From: an uncultured Alphaproteobacteria bacterium
Lineage (GTDB): Bacteria; Pseudomonadota; Alphaproteobacteria; HIMB59; GCA-002718135
Assembly: GCA_902612805.1 (NCBI GenBank)
Contig: CACMEY010000003.1
Location: 1 to 64,000, forward strand
Direction: 5' to 3'
Length of the DNA stretch: 64,000 bases
The notes under the pieces were generated by a model. It ran no database searches. It worked only from the letters and a program-made list of their open reading frames with translations, and was not told the origin of the DNA. Position 1 is the first letter of the stretch. The number at the start of each line of letters is the position of its first letter. Below are positions 36,777-43,312 of this stretch, in pieces. The position numbers and the translations under genes are program-made.

Positions 36777-37460
36777 CTAGAATTTTGTCCAATTACTGAA
36801 ATTAGGCATTAGATGTTCAAACCCTTTACTATCCTTTAACATTATTGATATATCTCCAGAGATTGAAATACGTGGTTCGTTAGATTTATTTGGTACTGTT
36901 GCATGAGGAGTTTTTGAGGGAAATACTATAATTGAGTCTTGATCTAAATCAAACATGGATCTGTCAGAATTATATGGGTTTGCTTTATTAATAAGAGATT
37001 TTTCTAACTTACTATTAGTAAATATATTTTTAGCTATTTCATTTTGTAATTCATTTGATCTAAAAATTATTCCACCAGATTTTTCTGGTTTAAGTAAATA
37101 GTATGCAAAACTTATATTTGATTGAGAGTGTGTATGGAAATTTATACTTTGTTCATTTTGAGTATATGTCGCCCAAGATCTTTGGTAATAAATATCAAGA
37201 TGATTTGTATTTATTTCAAGTAAATTCAAGTATTCAAGGATCACAGAAGATATTTTTTTAGATAGATTTTTAAACAAACTATTTGAAAATAAAAACTCAT
37301 AACCATTGGTGTCTCCTGTCCAAGCATATGAAGATTTAGAGATTTCTACTTTCTGTGATTGCATTTTTTTAATCTCATTAACCAAAATAGTTCGTTCATC
37401 TTCTGCAATATTAATTTTGTTTTGTAAAACAGTAAGAGGGAATAAATTAAATACTTTCAT
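36777..37460 (-). CDS. Putative 2OG-Fe(II) oxygenase, copy 2
   Basis: A 227-residue protein with NLFPLTVLQNKI at the start, NFHTHSQSNISFAYYL (His109, His111) and PSKTPHATVPNKSNEPRIS (distal His and Arg). It is divergent in sequence from the neighbour at 36165 but shares layout and motif spacing. The pair converge with a 12-bp gap. It begins the accessory region of glycosyl- and sulfotransferases. Confidence 0.7.
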   Translation of the reverse strand: MKVFNLFPLTVLQNKINIAEDERTILVNEIKKMQSQKVEISKSSYAWTGDTNGYEFLFSNSLFKNLSKKISSVILEYLNLLEINTNHLDIYYQRSWATYTQNEQSINFHTHSQSNISFAYYLLKPEKSGGIIFRSNELQNEIAKNIFTNSKLEKSLINKANPYNSDRSMFDLDQDSIIVFPSKTPHATVPNKSNEPRISISGDISIMLKDSKGFEHLMPNFSNWTKF

Positions 37461-37545
37461 TTTATAATTTATTTTTTTAACATTTTTAAAATATTCTTGA
37501 AAGATAATATTTTTAAGTTAGCAATCTATAGAAATAATTTTATAT

Positions 37546-38268
37546 TTATTTTTTTATCTGATGAAGAAAATCTAATATATTTATTTTGTTTTCCTGTAAT
37601 TTATTAATAATTTGTTTCCCAGCAATACCAACGAAATGGAAAAAGTTTGGATTAGATATTTTTTGTGAATTTTTAAGAAATGGCATATAATTCCATTCAG
37701 CTCCTAATTCTTTAAAAATATTTATATTTTCAATTATAAATTCATTTAAAAGCATGTTGTCTGAATTTTTACCTTTCGATCTAATTTTATTTTTAAGTCT
37801 ATTTAACATGTAGTTAGAAAGTATATTTGCAGTATTATTATCACAGAAAGTGACTCCTGAGTTGAAATACTGACTATCATTACTTAGGTTGTTAACTTCT
37901 CTAAAAATTTTAGAGCTATTTCCTTCGGGCTCTCTAACATTCATTAACCCATTAATATCAGGTAGTTTCTGTGCATCAGGATATATATAAACATCATTAT
38001 CAATATAAATTGTATAATCATAATCGTTAATAAAATGAAAGTATCTTTCAAATGAAAAATGTTTGTTTTTAGTCTCTAAAAAATCAAATTTAGAATATTT
38101 TTTTTCATATAAACTTTCTGTTACTAATAAATAATCATAATTAAACTTAGCACAGTATTGTCTAACTGATGGAATAAATATTTCTCTTATAGCATTAATA
38201 GTCTGATTATTTCCCCATTGTGTACCTTCACCAATATCAACCTGAATTACTATGTGTTTAGATTGCAT
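37546..38268 (-). CDS. GT-A type glycosyltransferase-like protein
   Basis: A 240-residue protein with a predicted nucleotide-sugar/metal site YTIYIDNDVYIYP (DND near 92-94), a later NSGVTFCDN segment and a C-terminal FFHFVGIAGK with a conserved His, as in small galactosyltransferase-like GT-A enzymes. ATG at 38268 is chosen over a TTG four codons upstream. It overlaps the preceding sulfotransferase gene by 11 bp, so the two form a coupled pair. Confidence 0.6.
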   Translation of the reverse strand: MQSKHIVIQVDIGEGTQWGNNQTINAIREIFIPSVRQYCAKFNYDYLLVTESLYEKKYSKFDFLETKNKHFSFERYFHFINDYDYTIYIDNDVYIYPDAQKLPDINGLMNVREPEGNSSKIFREVNNLSNDSQYFNSGVTFCDNNTANILSNYMLNRLKNKIRSKGKNSDNMLLNEFIIENINIFKELGAEWNYMPFLKNSQKISNPNFFHFVGIAGKQIINKLQENKINILDFLHQIKK

Positions 38269-39106
38269 TTTGTTTTTCAAATAAATTTTTTATACCTTGT
38301 TCGTTATATAATTTATTTTCTGTTTTTAGATATGGAGAAACTACACATATTTTTTTACTATATTCATCTTCGTTTCCAGTTTTATATTGATTTTTAAACT
38401 CTAGAATTTTTGAGTATATTATGAAATCATAATAATAATATTTTTTAATTAAGTTTAAATGATGTTCTTTGGGTGAGTAAGAAAAATTATACTGGTGTTG
38501 TTGAAATCTAGAGTATAATATCGATGGTAACCCAAATTTACTTAGTAAATTTGCCAGAAATTTATCCCAGTTTTCTAATGTGTAAATTAAATCAAAAGAA
38601 TTCATGTTTTTTAGAGCTTGCTTAGAATCTTGATCTAAAATATTTTTTTTTTCATTCAATAGTCCAGCAAAGTGTCTTGTTATTAAATTATCTCTATTAT
38701 TTTTAACTTCGTTATTAATAAACATTTCAAAAGTATATTTCTCAGGTGTTGAACTCAACTTAAATACCATAAATTTATAATGTGAAATTACTCTACTAAT
38801 TGGATCTCTAACAATAGAACATTTGTATATATTATCTAAATTACTACAAAAATCATGATCTAAGTGACCAGAGATAAAATATTTTTTTGAAATATCAATT
38901 TCATTGATTAGTAATTTATTTTTTTTAACACCATCACTATATTTAAATCTTTTAAAATGATAGTCTTTCAAAATTGAAAATAGCTTTAAAAAAATATGGT
39001 CAATAGTAGTTCCTCCACTTTTAGGTATATGCATAAAATAAATGGTTTTATTTAAAATATTTGTATTTTTATATTTGCTAGGTACAAATTTGAAATCTAC
39101 TTTCAT
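38258..39106 (-). CDS. Carbohydrate sulfotransferase family protein
   Basis: A 282-residue PAPS-dependent sulfotransferase of type 2. The 5'-phosphosulfate loop MHIPKSGGTT is at 25-34. The 3'-phosphate motif SIVRDPISRVISHYKFM starts near 97. It resembles uronyl/heparan 2-O-sulfotransferase-like enzymes, so sulfation of a surface polysaccharide is likely but inferred. It is translationally coupled to a glycosyltransferase. Confidence 0.8.
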   Translation of the reverse strand: MKVDFKFVPSKYKNTNILNKTIYFMHIPKSGGTTIDHIFLKLFSILKDYHFKRFKYSDGVKKNKLLINEIDISKKYFISGHLDHDFCSNLDNIYKCSIVRDPISRVISHYKFMVFKLSSTPEKYTFEMFINNEVKNNRDNLITRHFAGLLNEKKNILDQDSKQALKNMNSFDLIYTLENWDKFLANLLSKFGLPSILYSRFQQHQYNFSYSPKEHHLNLIKKYYYYDFIIYSKILEFKNQYKTGNEDEYSKKICVVSPYLKTENKLYNEQGIKNLFEKQNAI

Positions 39107-39214
39107 TGATAATGAATAGAAGTGAGTTAATATTTAATATTACTTATATTTTTTAATAGAGGCTAGATATAGAAATATTAATTGAATGTAATTGGCTCAA
39201 ATATTAATTTTATA

Positions 39215-39307
39215 TTACCAGCCCACGTTCCAAGCTGCACCCAAGTTACATCCTGTTAAAAATATAGGTAAAATTAAAATTAATAAGTAATATGTATATT
39301 TTTTCAT
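39215..39307 (-). CDS. Tiny lipoprotein with lipobox
   Basis: A 30-codon gene within the otherwise empty 294-bp gap 39107-39400. The product has a basic start (MKKYTYY), a hydrophobic helix (LLILILPIF) and a textbook lipobox LTGC at 17-20. Mature Cys20 is followed by only ten residues (NLGAAWNVGW). The layout is like entericidin-type small lipoproteins. No other function can be stated. The rest of the gap shows nothing recognisable. Confidence 0.6.
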   Translation of the reverse strand: MKKYTYYLLILILPIFLTGCNLGAAWNVGW

Positions 39308-39400
39308 TATTTAATAATATACTTTATTATCTTTAATACAATATCCTTAATTAAATTTCTGAAAGATTATGTTAGTATATTAAAGGTATTTGAAAATAGT

Positions 39401-40393
39401 TTAAAGTGAAATAATTTCTTTTAGAAATTTGCCGTGCTTATATGGATCATATACTTCTTCAAAAATTTGACTTAGCCTATCTTTTATTAATATAGCTTTT
39501 TCATAATTATCTAGATAGAAATTAATTTTTTCAATCAAATCGTTAGAGTTGTAAAATACAAAATCTTCAAAAGGATAAAAACTTTCAGAAATTTTAAAAT
39601 TTGTGAAATGTGGATCTATAAGAAAAAAAGAATTTAAAAATAAAACTTCATAAAGTCTATATGTAATATTGTTGGAATTACCTGCCAGTACTAAGTTAAT
39701 TCTAGTATTTAGAGTTGATTCAAGGTACTTATCTAATTTAAAGACATGTTTTTTTTGATTTTTTGTATCATAATAATTAATTATTTTGTTTTTAATACTT
39801 TTGTCATTTAAGAGGTCGTTGATAATTTTTGTCCTTATTTGCTTACCTTTTCTTTTTTCACCACTATAAAAAATATTTGATTTGTATTCATATTGATTCT
39901 TTGGTTTTACAAAATTTCTTTTTGAAAAATCAAATGGAAACTCTGAAAACCCTAAACCGTAGTGAGTTTGATAGAATTTATTTTTTATATCACTTTCAGT
40001 TTTGTAAATATCTAAATTTTTAAGAAGATTGGGTATTAAATAAGAATTAACATTTAAATTTTTTTCAAATAAATGAATATCCTCATTATTAAATGGGCGA
40101 TCATAAGATAAGAAAATTGAAACCTTTGATTTAATAAATTTCTTTAAAAAATGAATATAATCGATACCTTGGTAATCAACGTGTATTTTTGAGTCTATAA
40201 TAACGTGATCATAATTAATTAGTGTTTTTAATTTAATAAAATCGGATAATTTTATTAGTTTTACATTAGCAATTGTTTTCAAGCTTAATAAAAGAAACCC
40301 AAAATCAAGTTTGCACAAATTATTTTCAAATATTTTTAAAAAATTATGATTAGAAAAGTGTTTATCTCTATATATAAATAATATCTCTAACAT
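39401..40393 (-). CDS. Putative GT-B glycosyltransferase
   Basis: A 330-residue protein. The C-terminal part (about 220-325) has the pattern of a glycosyltransferase group 1 / YkvP-like domain: NTRINLVLAGNSNNITYRLYEVLFLNSFFLIDP, then EDFVFYNSNDLIEKINFYL (typical of a late-acting GT-B nucleotide-sugar domain; quoted in two parts). The N-terminal part is not recognisable. Its place among sulfotransferases and glycosyltransferases supports a surface-glycan role. Confidence 0.5.
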   Translation of the reverse strand: MLEILFIYRDKHFSNHNFLKIFENNLCKLDFGFLLLSLKTIANVKLIKLSDFIKLKTLINYDHVIIDSKIHVDYQGIDYIHFLKKFIKSKVSIFLSYDRPFNNEDIHLFEKNLNVNSYLIPNLLKNLDIYKTESDIKNKFYQTHYGLGFSEFPFDFSKRNFVKPKNQYEYKSNIFYSGEKRKGKQIRTKIINDLLNDKSIKNKIINYYDTKNQKKHVFKLDKYLESTLNTRINLVLAGNSNNITYRLYEVLFLNSFFLIDPHFTNFKISESFYPFEDFVFYNSNDLIEKINFYLDNYEKAILIKDRLSQIFEEVYDPYKHGKFLKEIISL

Positions 40394-40484
40394 TTATTGA
40401 ATGAACAATTATTTGTTATTAGTATTATAAAATATTATAGTTTTAATAAATATTATAGTAAAATTCAAAGGCAGAATTAGTTAT

Positions 40485-40535
40485 TGGAGCGGGCGAAGGG
40501 ATTCGAACCCTCGACTTCAACCTTGGCAAGGTTGC
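40485..40535 (-). mobile_element. tRNA-Gly 3' segment, attachment-site copy 1
   Basis: 51 bp identical to the 3' part (anticodon stem to encoded CCA) of the complete tRNA-Gly at 42364-42438. Sequence diverges immediately after the anticodon stem, so this is not a functional tRNA. It contains the dyad AACCTTGGCAAGGTT, a typical tyrosine-recombinase crossover site. It is the leftmost of three copies and marks the outer edge of element A. Confidence 0.85.
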
Positions 40536-40601
40536 CAAGTACGATTGAGTTATTGATTTTCTTAATAAATATTCTATCGCAGCTTAGAAATTTTAAATCA
40601 A

Positions 40602-40621
40602 GTGGGACGTAGGTGGGACGT
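40602..40621 (+). repeat. Arm-type repeat pair, element A left
   Basis: GTGGGACGT occurs at 40602-40610 and 40613-40621, an 11-bp period that places both on one face of the helix. The same pair recurs at the other end of the element in the same orientation. Confidence 0.75.
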
Positions 40622-40624
40622 GCA

Positions 40625-40714
40625 AATGAGATGGCTGAGCGGTTGAAAGCACCGGTCTTGAAAACCGGCAACGGGGCAACTCGTTCGTGAGTTCGAATCT
40701 CACTCTCTCCGCCA
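40625..40714 (+). tRNA. tRNA-Ser(TGA) with a broken acceptor stem
   Basis: A class II tRNA-Ser body: anticodon loop CTTGAAA (anticodon TGA), long variable arm, T arm GTGAG-TTCGAAT-CTCAC and encoded GCCA end. The 3' acceptor strand is TCTCTCC, needing GGAGAGA at the 5' side, but the sequence there is AATGAGA. Pairs 1-72, 2-71 and 3-70 are all mismatched, so it is probably a non-functional 3'-derived copy. It begins 3 bp after the arm repeats of element A. Confidence 0.75.
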
Positions 40715-40721
40715 TTATCTT

Positions 40722-41549
40722 CTAAATATAATTAAAATACCTCATCAATGATTTTAAATTTTTCTCAATAAGCTTAACTTGTGAATTAGATAATATATCT
40801 TTCCATTGATTAGATGTGCCTGATCTAAAAAATTTTGAATGCTTAGATGCTTCATCAAAACCATTTAAGGCTTCTTGAAATTGTAATGTTTTAAAGTTGG
40901 TATTTTTTGCAATTTCATCAATATTTTTTTTATTATTTAAAATATTTTTATTCGTAATTATATTTATAAAAGTAATAATTTTTAATATTGTGTTATTTGA
41001 TTTAAATAATAGATCTTCATATCTAATAAATAAACTTGGAACACTTTTGTATTCTAACCAAGATTTAATATTTAAATCCCAATTGGAAACCAATTCTCTG
41101 GCACCATTTGCATTCGTCATTAGTTGTTTATTAAAAACAATTTGATTTATAGCTTCATCCAAATTTATTCCTGTAAAATTACTTAATGATACAACTATAT
41201 CTCTAGGATCTCGGACAATATAAATAAAACCTGCATTTACAGTTTTATTTGTAAAACTTTTGTGCCTCACACTATGAGTTTTAAAAAAAAAATTATATTT
41301 AGTTTTTTCATTAAGTTTTTTCTGACATAAAATAAGGTTTTTTGACATCCAATCATAATCTATCAATCCTTTTTTATCATAAATCTTATTTTTAAATGAA
41401 GTGAAGTTCATTTTATCTGATAACAATCTTATTTTTGATAAATCTTTTATATTGATAATATTGTTTTGTTGTAGTGAGGAAAGAATTATTGATCTAAGCC
41501 AAGTATTTCCAGATTTAGGATATGAAGCCAAAAAAATATTTTTAAACAC
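40722..41549 (-). CDS. Sulfotransferase (type 1), cargo of element A
   Basis: A 275-residue PAPS-dependent sulfotransferase with the 5'-phosphosulfate loop YPKSGNTWLR (10-19) and 3'-phosphate motif YIVRDPRDIVVSLSNF (110-125), and a C-terminal region with RSGTSNQWKDIL as in sulfotransferase domain proteins. The start is GTG at 41549. It is the only protein gene between the first two tRNA-Gly copies. It is not closely similar to the sulfotransferases at 27026 and 38258. Confidence 0.85.
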   Translation of the reverse strand: MFKNIFLASYPKSGNTWLRSIILSSLQQNNIINIKDLSKIRLLSDKMNFTSFKNKIYDKKGLIDYDWMSKNLILCQKKLNEKTKYNFFFKTHSVRHKSFTNKTVNAGFIYIVRDPRDIVVSLSNFTGINLDEAINQIVFNKQLMTNANGARELVSNWDLNIKSWLEYKSVPSLFIRYEDLLFKSNNTILKIITFINIITNKNILNNKKNIDEIAKNTNFKTLQFQEALNGFDEASKHSKFFRSGTSNQWKDILSNSQVKLIEKNLKSLMRYFNYI

Positions 41550-41740
41550 TAAAAAATATTTAGAAAAACAATTTTAATTTAATATTACAAATTTAAATAT
41601 TTATTTTTTTTAATAAATTTAATTAGTATTTTTAAAAGTTTATATCTGGTAACAAAATTAGGTATAATTTTTTTATAAGATTGATGCGTTGTGTCATTTT
41701 ATATATAAAGTGTCACCCGCTTTCCCCCAAAGCGTTCTAA

Positions 41741-41760
41741 GTGGGACATATGTGGGACGT
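41741..41760 (+). repeat. Arm-type repeat pair, element A right
   Basis: GTGGGACAT at 41741-41749 and GTGGGACGT at 41752-41760, again 11 bp apart and in the same direction as the left pair. They end 45 bp before tRNA-Gly copy 2. Confidence 0.75.
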
Positions 41761-41805
41761 AAAAAGACTAAAAAAGAAAAAAAATAATTTTTTTGGGAGA
41801 TTAAT

Positions 41806-41856
41806 TGGAGCGGGCGAAGGGATTCGAACCCTCGACTTCAACCTTGGCAAGGTTGC
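41806..41856 (-). mobile_element. tRNA-Gly 3' segment, attachment-site copy 2
   Basis: The second perfect 51-bp copy of the tRNA-Gly 3' part. It is truncated at the same base as copy 1; beyond it the two truncated copies share only a weak resemblance (GCCRARTAC). It forms the junction between elements A and B. Confidence 0.85.
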
Positions 41857-41932
41857 CGAATACATTGTTTGCTTATTATTTACCGAATATTGGAACAATA
41901 TTTGTAAAAAAATAAATATATTTGAAACCAAA

Positions 41933-41952
41933 GGGCTACTTGGAGGCTACGT
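41933..41952 (+). repeat. Arm-type repeat pair, element B left
   Basis: GGGCTACTT at 41933-41941 and AGGCTACGT at 41944-41952, with an 11-bp period. They start 76 bp after the tRNA core, comparable with the 66 bp in element A. Confidence 0.65.
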
Positions 41953-42041
41953 AAAAAAATACTTATTTATTATAATATTAAATATTACACTTTTTTATAA
42001 TTATTTGATTTGGTAATTTTATTAAATCACAAGGGGGTAAA

Positions 42042-42302
42042 ATGTTACAAATAATTAGTCACGAAGTGAAAGATGTTGATGTATGGTTATCTTTTAACGA
42101 TGAAAGAGTGAAAACTTTCTCAAAGTTTGCTGATAACATTATTGATTTTGTAGATACTGAAAAATCAAATTATGTTTCAATATGCTATAATGTTTTAGAT
42201 GAACAAGAAATGGACAAAGTACTTGGCTCTGAAGAAGTAAGAAATGAGGCTGAAAAGCATGGTGTTGTTTTTGATACTCTGAAAAGATTTACTCAAAAAT
42301 AA
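42042..42302 (+). CDS. Small hypothetical protein, cargo of element B
   Basis: An 86-residue acidic protein (MLQIISHEVKDVDVWLSFND ...) with the alternating strand/helix pattern of a small ferredoxin-like alpha/beta barrel (resembling ABM-type folds: an early VDVWLSF, a central YVSICYNV strand, a late HGV). No catalytic motif is visible and I do not recognise the family. A strong AGGGGG lies 6-8 bases before the ATG, so it is probably a real, expressed gene. It is the only gene of element B. Confidence 0.7.
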   Translation: MLQIISHEVKDVDVWLSFNDERVKTFSKFADNIIDFVDTEKSNYVSICYNVLDEQEMDKVLGSEEVRNEAEKHGVVFDTLKRFTQK

Positions 42303-42321
42303 TTATAAAGAATAAGGCTAA

Positions 42322-42341
42322 TGGCTACTCTAGGGCTACTT
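42322..42341 (+). repeat. Arm-type repeat pair, element B right
   Basis: TGGCTACTC at 42322-42330 and GGGCTACTT at 42333-42341, again 11 bp apart and in the same direction as the left pair. They end 22 bp before the complete tRNA-Gly. Confidence 0.65.
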
Positions 42342-42363
42342 ATTTCTTGGGATGTTTAATTTT

Positions 42364-42438
42364 TGGAGCGGGCGAAGGGATTCGAACCCTCGACTTCAAC
42401 CTTGGCAAGGTTGCGCTCTACCCCTGAGCTACGCCCGC
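42364..42438 (-). tRNA. tRNA-Gly(GCC), complete, attachment-site copy 3
   Basis: A full 75-nt cloverleaf with encoded CCA. Acceptor GCGGGCG pairs with CGCCCGC, the D arm has GCTC/GAGC, the anticodon stem is CAACC/GGTTG with loop TTGCCAA (anticodon GCC), and the T arm is GAGGG-TTCGAAT-CCCTT (one G-T pair). Its 3' 51 bp equal copies 1 and 2. The intact 5' end lies on the side away from the elements, as expected when elements insert at a tRNA 3' end and restore the gene. Confidence 0.97.
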
Positions 42439-42492
42439 ATAATTTACACAATTACCACTTTGAATTTATAAGTCAATATTTGAGAAAACGAT

Positions 42493-43311
42493 TTATTTAA
42501 ATCTTCTTCTGTAGACAATATCAACAAGTAGCATATGAGGAAGTGTTAAAGCAGCGAGTCCAATGAAAATTACTTTTAATATCGACTCATACAATGATAA
42601 ATTTTGAACTAAATAGTAAACAATTCCTAAACCTCCAATCCAAGAAATTGCTGTAAAAATTATTGTGGAGTAAATAACAAAGTATTTGTTTTTTAAATTT
42701 AAGTAAATATTTTTAATAAGATGTTTCAAATGTTTGTAAGTATGAAAAAAACAGAAATATATTGCAAAGCTTAGTAATGGATCAAAAAAATAAAAAATTA
42801 ATAATAGAAATAGAATCTCAATAATTCCTTTTCGTAATTTCTTTTCGAAAAAGGAGAGATAAATAAAATATATTATAGATAATAATGTTAAAAAATATGG
42901 GATAAAAAAATATTTTTGGATTGAATAAATATTATTATTTGTCAAATATTCAAATATCAAAAAAGATTGATCTTCGTTGAAAAATATTATTCCGAAAATA
43001 ATAGTCATTCCATACGTAAAGCTTATTGAATACTTATATTTGTTTATTTTAAAATTTGTCCAATCACATAATCCAAAGTGGGCAATAGTCATTATAATAA
43101 AAATTGTTAGCGCAATAATAGGAAAATATAACCAAAATAAAATGACAAGAAAAAATAAAAATAGGTAGTAAAATATAAATTTTAGAAATTGAATTCTGTT
43201 ACTAAAACCTACTAAGGAAGCAACTGCACCATCAAATGAGCCATGTGGAAGACCAATGAAAAAAATTAGTAAAAAAGAAATAATATTTAAAATTGTAAGA
43301 TCGGCTAACAT
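42493..43311 (-). CDS. blh: Beta-carotene 15,15'-dioxygenase Blh (Brp/Blh family)
   Basis: A 272-residue integral membrane enzyme that cleaves beta-carotene to two retinals. The family motif GLPHGSFDGA (His23) is present, plus IAHFGLCDW (His near 79) and FFHTYKHL (two His near 190-194), which together form the Fe site of the family. It is the last gene of the crtI-crtB-crtY-blh operon, 1 bp after crtY. Retinal strongly implies a rhodopsin elsewhere in the genome. Confidence 0.9.
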   Translation of the reverse strand: MLADLTILNIISFLLIFFIGLPHGSFDGAVASLVGFSNRIQFLKFIFYYLFLFFLVILFWLYFPIIALTIFIIMTIAHFGLCDWTNFKINKYKYSISFTYGMTIIFGIIFFNEDQSFLIFEYLTNNNIYSIQKYFFIPYFLTLLSIIYFIYLSFFEKKLRKGIIEILFLLLIFYFFDPLLSFAIYFCFFHTYKHLKHLIKNIYLNLKNKYFVIYSTIIFTAISWIGGLGIVYYLVQNLSLYESILKVIFIGLAALTLPHMLLVDIVYRRRFK

Positions 43312-43312
43312 A

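Larger units (their letters stand above)
40485..41805. mobile_element. Element A: 1321-bp integrase-less tRNA-Gly element
   Basis: A segment between tRNA-Gly copies 1 and 2. It holds a GTGGGACGT repeat pair near each end (40602-40621 and 41741-41760), a damaged tRNA-Ser and a sulfotransferase gene. The layout is that of an element integrated by a tyrosine recombinase at a tRNA 3' end, but no integrase is encoded. The non-coding parts 40394-40484 and 41550-41740 show nothing else apart from a repeated GTGTCA (about 41690 and 41710) and a 6-bp hairpin at 41718-41734. Confidence 0.65.
41806..42363. mobile_element. Element B: 558-bp mini-element at tRNA-Gly
   Basis: A segment between tRNA-Gly copies 2 and 3, bracketed by GGCTAC-type repeat pairs (41933-41952 and 42322-42341). 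It carries one 86-codon gene and no integrase. The 41857-42041 part upstream of that gene is AT-rich, with only the repeat pair recognisable. Its repeat motif differs from that of element A, suggesting a different recombinase specificity acting on the same core. Confidence 0.6.

Noticed and set aside
36165-40484. A larger island with a fourth tRNA-Gly fragment at its left end
   Set aside because: I looked for the 51-bp segment and for the GTGGGAC and GGCTAC repeat pairs left of 40485 and found none. The left limit of the accessory region therefore cannot be called.
41741-42016. A possible protein reading through tRNA-Gly copy 2 (with GAGEGIRTLDFN-type sequence)
   Set aside because: This peptide pattern is the translation of a tRNA 3' half and is a common false gene. 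The frame only spans att and arm sequences. The opposite-strand frame at 41737-41931 and the one at 40477-40671 are rejected for the same reason.
40394-42492. A decayed integrase gene within the tRNA-Gly elements
   Set aside because: No frame in the non-coding parts shows the tyrosine recombinase R-H-R-Y motifs. All reasonable frames are short or accounted for.
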